36,655 nucleotides of DNA, from positions 1-36,655 of the forward strand of contig WMKJ01000119.1 of the NCBI GenBank assembly GCA_009733715.1, in the 5' to 3' direction. Shown in pieces: positions 13,458-27,504 of this stretch; positions within the stretch are counted from its first letter, which is position 1; each line of letters opens with the position of its first letter. The notes under the pieces were generated by a model. The model worked only from the letters and a program-made list of their open reading frames with translations, ran no database searches and was not told the DNA's origin. The translations under genes were made by a program, and so were the position numbers. Source of the DNA: Herpomyces periplanetae (taxonomy: Eukaryota; Ascomycota; Laboulbeniomycetes; Herpomycetales; Herpomycetaceae).

Positions 13458-15217
13458 ATGCGGGAAATTGTGAGTTATAAATCAATTCGTTTAACGTTTT
13501 ATAAAAGCTTTCTCGTGTACTACCCAATTATTACTGAAATAACAATCATCATTTGAATTAACATTTATGATTTATAATTAAACAGGTTCATCTCCAAACT
13601 GGTCAATGCGTGAGTAGTTTCGATATCTTTATATTAGCTACTAGCTTACTAGGTATTGTACTTACCTTAGGGTAATCAAATTGGTGCCGCGTTTTGGTAC
13701 GGTTACTTCTCCCTCAATCTGCGAATTTTAAACAAAAAGGCATTAACTATTATATTACCAGGCAAACAATATCTGGTGAACACGGTCTTGATGGCTCCGG
13801 AGTGTATGACAGTGCACTAGCTGTTGTATTGCCTTAATACTAACGCTTACTAGGTACCATGGGACCTCAGATCTTCAGCTGGAAAGGATGAACGTTTATT
13901 TCAATGAGGTTGTTGCTCTATCTTTACTACATGTCTCTTATTATTTTGCCTAACAGGATGTAACCTTTCTAGGCTTCCTGTAACAAGTTTGTTCCTCGGG
14001 CCGTTCTTGTAGATCTTGAACCAGGTACTATGGATGCTGTGCGAGCTGGACCATTTGGCCAACTATTCCGCCCTGATAATTTTGTTTTTGGTCAGTCTGG
14101 TGCTGGAAACAACTGGGCAAAAGGCCACTACACTGAGGGTGCGGAGCTTGTGGATCAAGTGTTAGATGTTGTTCGCCGAGAAGCCGAGGGGTGTGATTGT
14201 CTACAAGGATTTCAGATAACTCATAGCCTCGGCGGAGGCACTGGAGCTGGAATGGGGACGCTTTTGATTTCCAAAATTAGGGAAGAGTTTCCGGATAGAA
14301 TGATGGCTACATTCTCAGTGGTCCCTTCCCCAAAAGTCTCGGACACAGTTGTGGAGCCGTACAATGCTACACTTTCTGTTCATCAGCTCGTCGAAAATTC
14401 AGATGAGACGTTTTGTATAGATAATGAGGTCTGATTTGTTGTTTAAGAGCAAAGAGTTGTCACTTATTACTAATGTCCTGACATATAGGCTTTGTATGAC
14501 ATCTGTATGCGAACACTGAAATTAAGTAACCCGTCATACGGGGATTTGAACCATCTAGTCTCTGCGGTTATGTCCGGCGTTACAACCTGTCTTCGCTTTC
14601 CTGGACAGTTGAACTCGGATTTACGCAAGCTTGCAGTTAACATGGTTCCCTTCCCGCGCTTACATTTCTTCATGGTGGGATTTGCACCCCTTACGAGTCG
14701 TGGTGCTCATTCGTTTCGGGCTGTGACAGTTCCTGAGTTGACACAGCAAATGTTCGACCCCAAGAATATGATGGCTGCATCAGATTTTCGCAATGGCCGC
14801 TATCTTACTTGCTCCGCTATTTTTAGGGGTAAAGTTTCTATGAAGGAAGTTGAGGATCAAATGCGTAACATTCAAAACAAAAATTCATCATATTTTGTGG
14901 AGTGGATTCCCAATAATGTTCAAACTGCTTTATGTTCTATACCACCTCGTGGTTTGAAAATGTCGTCGACGTTTGTTGGTAATAGCACCTCGATCCAAGA
15001 ACTGTTTAAGCGTGTTGGAGATCAATTCGCAGCTATGTTTCGTCGCAAGGCATTTTTACATTGGTTTACAGGGGAGGGAATGGATGAGATGGAATTTACT
15101 GAAGCAGAGAGTAATATGAACGACCTCGTTTCCGAGTACCAACAATATCAAGAAGCTGGCGCTTCTGAAGGTGAAGACGATTTTGATGAAGAAGCTCCTC
15201 TTGATGCTGATGAGTAA
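13458..15217 (+). CDS. Beta-tubulin, 7 exons
   Basis: Spliced as join(13458..13469, 13586..13609, 13671..13696, 13762..13803, 13854..13908, 13973..14428, 14489..15217), giving 447 aa, normal for the family. All six introns (50-116 bp) restore the beta-tubulin sequence with matching phase. It starts with the MREI motif of tubulin mRNA autoregulation, here [12 protein letters not shown]. The GTP-binding signature GGGTGAGMG follows near residue 140, and the tail is the usual acidic one ending PLDADE. It pairs with alpha-tubulin to build microtubules. The first exon codes only four residues and the first five exons total 159 bp, while the last 1.2 kb has one intron, so introns crowd the 5' end. 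The intron at 13804-13853 contains a perfect TACTAAC branch box. His6, Phe167, Glu198 and Phe200, where fungal benzimidazole resistance changes occur, are all wild type. Confidence 0.97.
13804..13853 (+). other. Beta-tubulin intron 4 with consensus TACTAAC branch point
   Basis: This 50-bp intron starts GTATGA and ends CTTACTAG, with TACTAAC about 10 bases before the acceptor AG. The donor was chosen because only a cut after GGAGT yields the conserved run [12 protein letters not shown] across the junction. It is the clearest fungal-type branch point in the window. Confidence 0.85.
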
Positions 15218-15312
15218 TTTCAAATATCGTGGGCATTCAAAATTGGAGCCCGTGATTACCTTGAGTTTTCTCCGAAACTCGGTCATGCTTGTGTCGAATG
15301 GTGGACACTTTC

Positions 15313-15336
15313 ACTGGTCTCAGGCCGTGAACCAGT
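15313..15336 (+). other. Small hairpin in beta-tubulin 3' flank
   Basis: ACTGGT at 15313-15318 pairs with ACCAGT at 15331-15336 across a 12-base loop, about 100 bp past the beta-tubulin stop, so it could lie in the 3' UTR. The stem is only six base pairs. No role is claimed. Confidence 0.25.
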
Positions 15337-19453
<4,117 letters not shown>

Positions 19454-22379
19454 CGTAAACATTTCACGCTAACAAGAATTGTCTGCTGTGGCTCAATTAC
19501 ATTTATATCCACATTATAATATTAATAAGTGGAAAATATTGAAATTATATTTTATAGATAGATTACTGATATTGTATGTGTTCCTAAAACAAATTAATAT
19601 ATCAGGTCTGATAAATTTTAATCACCAAAACTGAATTGGTCTAAGTTAGAGCATGATAAACATTCAGTCAGCTAAAACTTTTAAGTGCTTTAAGCTGGTT
19701 AAGTGAATCAAGTTCTCAGTAATTTTACCGAATGGCTAACCGATCATGTGAGATTGACTTATCGCAAGACTAAATGTCTTTTTGCCCTTGATAATTTCCA
19801 ATGGACCGCCAGTTGGCAAAGACATTGTTGACTAACAACCACACACGCTAACTACGCGAATGACATGATTAATGATAAAATCCTCACTTTTACAAAATGC
19901 CCAAAAATTTCTTTTGTGCAAAAGTTTTTGTAATGCAAAATTCAATTAACTTTTTAGGAAATGGATTCTTCGTATTACGACACCCCTGTGTTGTTAGATT
20001 AATAAAGTTAATATATGTTATTACTGCAGATCTGGTAGGGAACCACTGCAAATTTTAAGAACATATGACTAATTACTAAGACCTATTGCAATAAGCCAAG
20101 CCGCAAACATTCTAGGCTGGTTTTTCTGCAGTGCATCTATACGAAAAATATTTTTTATTCATACAGCAGTATATAGACAGTGTGAGCGCCAAGGAATGAT
20201 AACCGAGACATTTCCTCAATCTCAGCAAGTCTGCCCTGTACAAAACAAGTTTTGGCATAAAATCTCCTGAATTAATATTTATACGAGTTCGAAATTCTCA
20301 CGTAGCACTGTTGCGTGTTGCCAGGCGTTTAAAGGTTATATGTGATTTCGATTTTTCATATTGTTGATATTTCGCACCGTCCTGATATTAACCTTAATAA
20401 TGGCCGTGCTTTAATAAATATATATCCGAGATTTTAAACGCTAATATCTTTCTTTTTAAAGAAATCAAAATGCCGCAACGTACATTATATTTGGAATTTC
20501 GAGGAGCTCGTCCTATTTCATTTTGAGTGTGTCTTAATTTCTCGCTAGTTTGTGTGCGCGAACGAAATCCGCTGCACTTGGCATACTCCTGGATAAGCGA
20601 GAGTACGAAATTTATTCTTATGGTTTCAATAATCACGCTACCAACTTCTAAGTTCCATTTTGTCATTTTACACGTGATCACGAGTCTGGTGGGAGTCATT
20701 TTATTCAGATTGACTCAATGTCTATTGTGTTAGCAGGGTTGTTGCATCAGGTAAAGCATTTTGTGTTACTCGTGATGAAGACGCATGTGTCACCCAAATT
20801 GTGTAATTTGGCTGAGTAACCATCACGTTGCCTGGGACGTTATGGATTCGTTAATCCCGCTCATGAAACTACAACTGCATTTTATTAACGTGATGATATG
20901 TTTTTCAAAATATTCACTATATTAGAAAGTAGTATCTGGAACGTACTCTTCACGCAGTAGTACCACCTAGAGCTGCAGTAACGTCTCGTGCGTGCCAGCT
21001 TCAGAACACTGCACTCGTATTACCAAATGACTTACAAAGTCCTGGATTTCGGATATCTCGTTATGCCAGTTTCACTTTCATCGATGTATTTTAGATAGTA
21101 TTGAATTTCCTCTTGAAATATTCAGAAGCCTTCCTAATAAGACTTTAAATATCCGTATTATGGGACTCTGGGATCTTGGGAGCAGGAAACGCTCTACTGT
21201 CTGTTCAGCGGAGCTATTGGAGTAAATCTTGGCAAGTACTTGTCCTATCAAGCTTCGGGCTGGCCTTGACAGCTTAACTTCGTCAGATTTGGCATGGATT
21301 ATTGAACTGGTTTAATGTGAAAGTTGTCAGAATGCTGGGGCAGGTAAGATGGCGGACTTGGCAATTCTATTTCTGGTTGCTGCACAAGCTGATTCGCCCT
21401 GTTTAAGTTAACTTAATGAACAAGCGTAATAATTTGCTGTTTCTCATACTGTTCGCATAATTTATATGGCAGGACGAGGTACGAGATATTGCAAAGTAAT
21501 AATTGTAGTTAAAACTATTTAAAAACAATTTTTTTACTTCACCTGAATTAGTAGGGATCGACAATCCTTCAAATCTGCTACTTGAAACTTTTGATGAAGG
21601 CGACAGGGCATGAAATAAAGACATACTCAATATACAAGTGGATCCTCACGAATTCTTGTAGAGTATGAAGCTCGTTTGAATACAATTGGAACGGGTTGAG
21701 CTTAGCGAATACTCCTACCTATATTTCAACTTATAGTTTTGTCTTATTTTTTTTGCCCTTGCTGAGATAACATCTTGCGACTACTATACAGAATTACAAC
21801 GTAACAGAATTAATTATCACGACTGCTCAAATTTAAACAGCATACATGTATTTCTAGCCATTTCTAAAGGCAGAGTAATTGTCATTCGATAACTCTTAAT
21901 ATTGTTAACTACAATATTCGCAGCACTGCTGGTGAGTTCAAGCATCAATTGTGAGCTAATACTTCACATCCTGGAAGTATTACTAAAAGAAATCCAACTC
22001 CTTGCCATGAAGAATGTGTAAAACATGCAAATCTACTTGACTTGTGTTCAAGGGAACTAGCTTTACATCCGAAAAGTAATCTCATTGAATTCACTTGTAG
22101 ACTGATCATCTCTAGCTCTAGAGTGGTTCAAGCAACAGACATTGGAAAATATAGCTGCTCTAAAACAACGGGCTCTTATTGATAGACTCCTTATCATCAT
22201 AAGAAGTTACTGTAAGTAACAAACTTGTATAATATAATTTAACATAATACTACCACTACATGGTCTTGCAGGATAAGCTATGCTTTTTCCCAGCAAACGG
22301 TGTACAGGCTATACTTCCTGAAATGTTAGCCATTCGTCATTTACAAAAAGTTCCTAATGAAAAAACTAGAATAAACCGA
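19454..22379. other. Gene-poor spacer with a GC-richer island at about 20.4-21.4 kb
   Basis: The first kilobase is the enolase 3' flank. From about 20460 to 21400 the base composition rises and open frames become longer on both strands: 20394-20699 on minus (101 codons), 20527-20733 on plus (68 codons), and an unbroken plus-strand stretch of about 50 codons at 20945-21095 preceded by a GTAG acceptor-like site. None matches a family I know. It could be a decayed gene, an unrecognised multi-exon gene or old transposon DNA. Confidence 0.4.
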
Positions 22380-22960
22380 GATTAACTCGCATGGTACTTG
22401 GTAAAAAAAAATTTGATAAAGTTTTAACACAGTCTGTTAACCAACGTATACTTTACATCAATGTGTAATTTTGACCTTCCCTATAACACTCTTTCCATTG
22501 TGTCATCCGCCCTCTTTCCTCAGAATCCTCAGGACGTCTTTCACAATCTTTTTTGACCAGTAGCTAACCAAAAGACTTTCCCACCGAAGACCCTACCAAC
22601 CGGGACGTAAAGGGCATGTCATTGCCCACATCAATGCATTGACGCCCCCTCTTCGTAGCGGCTTACTCTTGCTTACGCTTACATTATTGGACAAACATCA
22701 CTTTATACATATAGCTAAAATGTTTAAAAGTGGATACCGCTTCTAGTGTGCACAGCAACACACCCCTTGTGGGTGCGTAGCACTCCAGACACTGGAAAAT
22801 TTGCCTAGCTCACAGCTGCGTATCCGCCTCTTCTGGGCACTTCCTTTAGCAGACTTCAAAAATATCCATCGCCACAGCACCCGACGAACAGACTTGCTAT
22901 ACTGCCAAATGTAGTTTACTCCAGGACTAAATTGCTTATATCCAGCGCCACGAATAGGCT
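22380..22960 (-). repeat. Dispersed repeat family, copy 1 (partial, diverged)
   Basis: Pyrimidine-rich on the plus strand. Runs such as GTTAACCAACGTATACTTTA (from 22437) align with 34431-34450 in copy 4, and GGATACCGCTTCT at 22733 aligns with the reverse complement of copy 2. The match is weaker than among the other copies and the edges are approximate. It lies head to head with copy 2. The class of element is unknown; it is old and not intact. Confidence 0.4.
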
Positions 22961-23279
22961 GTGCAAAAAAATTACCTCCTCTGGTTATAGTTGCTCAATT
23001 GATATGCTACAGCTATTAATTCGACAGATTTGGTTGTGGCATCTCTTAAGCCAATTTGTATGACGTTCTTCACTCTTTGGCGCAATCATAAGTTAAAGTT
23101 GGGTAATTAATTTTTCCTTTCGGAAACGGACATTTACCCCGAAGTACTCTTTTGTTTCAGCCTAGGGGAAAGAATAGGAGCTGACAGTACTCTGAGGTCG
23201 CGTCAGTTTCCCTTTGACTAAAAAACATAAATTCAACCTTCCTTCTGTTACTGATGGTACAATAAAATTCCTTTTTCTG

Positions 23280-24560
23280 CATCATTGCGTCGTTCAGCAG
23301 CTCTCAAAATTTTCCTAAACATATTAAAGTGCTTTGATTTTCCTTGCGGCTGGGCGTAGTTTAATTTGAAGAACAAGGCATATATTAATGTAAATAAACA
23401 AATTTAGCTGAAACTGTAAAATAAAACTGTTTTTCCTGTTTAATTGATATAGGTAAATAACCGCAATCTCTCAAACACGTCAAAGGAAACATTTGCCAAA
23501 GTTGACCAAACAGAAAAGTGAATTTCAACCCAACAAAACTAGCTATGTTCAAACTTTTCTGTAAGAATAAGCAATTGTACCAAAGATTAAGAACAAACAA
23601 GATTAATTCCTTAATATTCATTTATTAATAGGATTTTCAGTTTTAAACATTTTATCCTCATCTAAATAATTTCTACAACTGTTATCTATAGTTGCAGTTT
23701 CATAGGCAAGGCAACAATATCTGTGCACACGCGAATAGCATAAATGTTACATATTGGAAGAGGGTGACTACATGAGAAGGAAACAGGAAGTATCTGAGGT
23801 GAATACCAAGATAGGAGATCTTGATACAGAGAGAAAGGAAACGGTTGGGCATAGACACTCTTCTTCAACTCATTGTCAACCTTTGGTACTAAAGTTCTTA
23901 TCCAAATCTCAACTCCCCATTATGTTTAACTCAGAAGTGGTATCTCTTTACCGGGACTCTAGCCGTATGTGAGGGTATAATTATAATGTCGAAGTAGGGC
24001 CCCTCTACTTGCCAAGAATAATAGACGAGAAGAGAGATTTCCCAGGAGAAAAGATAAACATACAAAAAGAGAAAATAAATAAGCGATGACGGATAAGGGG
24101 AGAAGATAGAATAAGGAAAGCTACTTAAGCATAAGACGGAATTTATACAGCAAAGAACAGGAGAGAAAAAATAGCAAAACTATGAAGAGAAGTGGAAAGA
24201 CTTCATAAAACTTACGGAATTGTACAAACGAAAGCAGTCTCGCCAAAGCGTAGTTAATGTTACATATTTATTAAGAAAAGGAACGCTAAATTGTTACAAA
24301 AGGAAGAAATATGATTACCGGACTTATGTAAAGACGATAAGATGAGGGTGGAGTGGTATACTTTTATAGTTTAAAACTTTAAATCAAGTTCGGTCGTAAC
24401 GCCATTAATTCTTGTTTCTTATTAAGCGGAACATGTAAGAATAGGAGGCCAGGAGGGGTAATGACATGTTACAGAGTAACGGCACGATTGGCATACTCTG
24501 CTGTTATTACTTTATTCGCCTTGCTCGTGTTAGCTATGACAAATAGCTGTTCTTACGTAC
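23280..24560 (+). repeat. Dispersed repeat family, copy 2 (longest reference copy)
   Basis: Reference copy for a repeat found by comparing spacer DNA by eye. Its left third (about 23360-23760) aligns with copy 5 (about 35780-36260), for example TTTTCAGTTTTAAACATTT against TTTTCAGTCTTAAACATTT, and the shared CATAGGCAAGG/GATAGGCAAGG. Its middle and right thirds align with copy 3 (shared CTAGCCGTATGTGA) and with the reverse complement of copy 4 (shared CAAAGAACAGG and GTGGAAAGACTTCA). Identity looks like 60-70% with indels, so the copies are old. A purine-rich tract runs from about 24000 to 24250. No transposase or reverse transcriptase was recognised, so the family stays unclassified. Confidence 0.7.
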
Positions 24561-25520
24561 TTAGGTGACATCACGTAGATGGTACATAGAGAGCAGGGCT
24601 TACGCACCACCCGCCGAGCGAGAACTGATTTACAAGCTGGCCTATGCAGCACCAGCATTATCTCAACCGAGAATATACAAGCATCGGGATGTGAAGCACC
24701 ATCTCTGGCGTGCTACGTGGACAAAGTCCGAGTGCTCGTCATCTAGAGCAGTAAGCTTCAAGATGGTTACACCAGGTTTGTGGTCAGGGCGAAGGACGAA
24801 TAGTCCCTCGGCAATTTCAAGTAGATGTTGCTAATTGGCAGGTAGCCAGTTACCCAATGGTAAGGAGGGTGTAGCTGCAACACCATAATGATGCAAAAAT
24901 ATTAGAGTCTAAGACGTGTAGTCTCTAAGTGACTTTCAGTAGTAATCGCTGCTTGATGAAGAGAGCTAATTTCCATGAGCCAAAAGCATGTAGCTTTACG
25001 AGCTAAGCATTAATCGTTCTGGCTGGGTTTTAGATTGCCATTACCAGACAATGCTTTCAGTTAGCTTGTATTGCCATGGCTTCTAAATCTTGGTCAATCC
25101 ACACCAAATGTGCAACAAGTATTGCAGTTAGCAATACTTGAGAATAACAGAATCGCAATAATCCCGCCTTTAGAGATAACGACAAGGGCAATTATTTTGT
25201 TCGCATGTGCAAAGTTGGAGTAGCCTTGGCTGTTAACCTGAAGATACAGCTAGTAGTTGATAAGCTAATCTCGATGAAGGCGAAGCGTCTCAGGCTGGGA
25301 ATACGAAGCAAAGACTTGGTGAAATATGAACTTGATCGAGTCCTTCACCACGTCCCTCTAGCACTTAAAGTGGCCTGAATCCCCTAACGTTTGGACATTA
25401 GAGGATCAATCTCGTTTTACATATATGCTGAGTAAGACATATAGTCGAAATTTGTAGCTATCGCTGAGTCGAATATGTGACCTTCAGAACCTCCTTAGTC
25501 CACAGCACTAGATGCAATGT
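24561..25520. other. GC-richer island with exon-like open frames, unidentified
   Basis: Next to repeat copy 2, this stretch is clearly GC-richer than its flanks. On the minus strand 24668-24830 is open for 54 codons, beginning QHLLEIAEGLFVLRPDHK, just after an ATTAG acceptor-like site. On the plus strand 25152-25378 is open for 75 codons, beginning NRNNPAFRDNDKG after an AATAACAG acceptor-like site and ending in TGA. I recognise neither product. They may be exons of an unknown gene or remains of a mobile element joined to the repeat. In DNA of this composition such openings also arise by chance. Confidence 0.3.
25116..25140. repeat. Perfect hairpin, 10-bp arms
   Basis: CAAGTATTGC at 25116-25125 is exactly mirrored by GCAATACTTG at 25131-25140 across the loop AGTTA. 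It is the best short inverted repeat I saw. It sits in a GC-richer island of unknown nature, 11 bases before the plus-strand open stretch that starts at 25152. Confidence 0.6.
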
Positions 25521-27057
25521 TCACACTTCGGGATTTCAAGGCACAAAATTATTAATAAAAACTTTCTAATTTATTTTATAAAATTTAGTTCCGCACTGTT
25601 TCACTGTTGAAAACGTCTAAATTCGTCAAAAATATTATGCTCCCAAATGAAAAGACTGAAGCACAAATGCATCGTAACATAAAAAATAATTATAACGTCC
25701 TCAAAATCAACCATGTTATTCGTGATTTCGGTGTCGAACAAAACATTTAATCGAAAAATTATATTTCCAATCACGTGTAAATGTCCCCTCATTGTAAATA
25801 CATCAAAATATATTATATAAATGATTCAATTTCAATATATACAAAATCATTTGCACCATGCTTAAAATTTAAGAACCTATTCCAGTAAGTAATTTGTAAA
25901 AAATAATTGTCACCACATTTTCCCGGAGTATTGGAAAACAATTTGCCGAAATTCTGGCTAATTGATTCCAAAATTCGTCTCCGGATTTCTCGGCAAAATT
26001 AGTGTGAGTATAAATTTTTGCATCACTGGAGTCAGAACGAAGAGCAAAAAGACTTTTGGCCCTTTTGTTACAATTTAGTTATGGCATTGTTAAATTCCTG
26101 ATTTTGTCAAGTTGATGACTTAGCAGATTGTTATTAGTTTGTCCCTTTTAATATTTTAGGCATATAAAAAGTCGTTTATGTCATTGCGAATTAGTCATAA
26201 GATCATGTGTTCACTTTTGTATATTAATTTGACACAGTTCGACATGAAAATGTCAACTTAAAAATTTCATTCAAGTGTTTTTTCCGAGAGGCTGACTAAC
26301 ATTTTTAACCGGCCAACAGATTGTCAAATTTTGAGTTCTATTAAAATTTATTTGATATTTCTAATATTTTTATTTTTCACTATGTACGTTCCATAGTAGC
26401 TAGTCATACAATTTTGAAATTTCGTACGCTTAGTTTCTATATTCACTGCAATAACATAAATTTTCACTTATTAAATGATACCGGGGCATTCATGCATTGA
26501 TTCCAAAATCAAAACTGTTCTTCAAAGCTCACAGAAGATGATAGTTGTGTAATTAATATCTCACATCAGCCTCCCTATTATGTAAAACAGTCATTAGGAA
26601 TTTGGTACAAAATTACTACTCATTTTCGCTTGTTTATAGTCTTTCACATAAGGACTTGAGAAATTGTTAATAAATTTTAATAACTTTAAAAATGCCTTTT
26701 ATATGTATAATCATGATTCAATCACTGAATGTGTTGATGCCAGCTAGTTTTGAATTTTGTAAAATTGTCATACACAGTATTGTGAAAAATTTTGTGCATG
26801 ATTTAGTGCGGCCACAAGTATTTTAAATATCGGGGTTACTAATAATTTACGTCACCTATTATTTTAACTTCCCGAATTACTCAAAAAATCAATCCGTTTA
26901 GACCAACAGCGATATTTAAAGGCTTACTACCTAGTCCCATCAGTGAAGCCTAACAAAAAATAAAGTGTTTGGTAACTACGTAATTTACATGCGGACATAT
27001 TCGAGTGTATTCGAGGTAACTTTTCAATTCTGAGAATATTGGGGTTGGAATATGCAG
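25521..27057. other. Very AT-rich spacer, no gene supported
   Basis: One of the most AT-rich parts of the window, with T-rich and A-rich runs and almost no open frames. I see no gene, structured RNA or long repeat. Confidence 0.6.
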
Positions 27058-27504
27058 TCAATTAATACTAGTAACAAGGTCATTACTATCAACTGTTGAC
27101 GATGGATAATGGGATTGAGTCATAAGAACGCCAACCGAACAATCTGGAAAACCAATATTCATTTGAATAGAAGTGCACCACGGTGCTAAATGTTGATATG
27201 ACGGCGGACATATTAATGAAGTGGAGGTATGGTGCGATGTAAGGTAGTCGGCAGAAACATTATTTATCGAAGAAAGAACTTTTGATCCAGTGATAGACCT
27301 TAGACGAGCATGAGGATGAAGATATTGACCAAGAAAATTTGTTGAATACAGTATCTCCAGCGCTTTACGTATGCCCAATGAGTGTAATATAAGGGACTGG
27401 CGGTTTTGTTCGCGAATACGGGAACAACGAATCTGCCATGCTCGACGCAATGTATAGTGACGAAAATAGCGGGCACGAGAGTATTTTAAGGAATGAGAAA
27501 TCAT
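27058..27504 (-). CDS. Unrecognised ORF, Arg-rich N terminus, possibly an exon
   Basis: An open frame of 148 codons, GC-richer than the AT-rich DNA on both sides. The N-terminal third is strongly basic (for example RRAWQIRCSRIREQNRQ) and probably helical; the rest is Ser/Thr/His-rich and ends DSNDLVTSIN. I see no known domain, signal peptide or membrane span. Directly upstream of the first ATG, on the minus strand, is TACTAAA followed about 20 bases later by a TAG. That looks like a fungal branch point and acceptor, so the frame may be the last exon of a longer gene rather than a complete single-exon one. No upstream exon could be identified in the AT-rich flank. Confidence 0.4.
   Translation of the reverse strand: MISHSLKYSRARYFRHYTLRRAWQIRCSRIREQNRQSLILHSLGIRKALEILYSTNFLGQYLHPHARLRSITGSKVLSSINNVSADYLTSHHTSTSLICPPSYQHLAPWCTSIQMNIGFPDCSVGVLMTQSHYPSSTVDSNDLVTSIN

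Noticed and set aside
14470-14673. Antisense frame over beta-tubulin exon 7
   Set aside because: Shadow of the conserved tubulin coding sequence.
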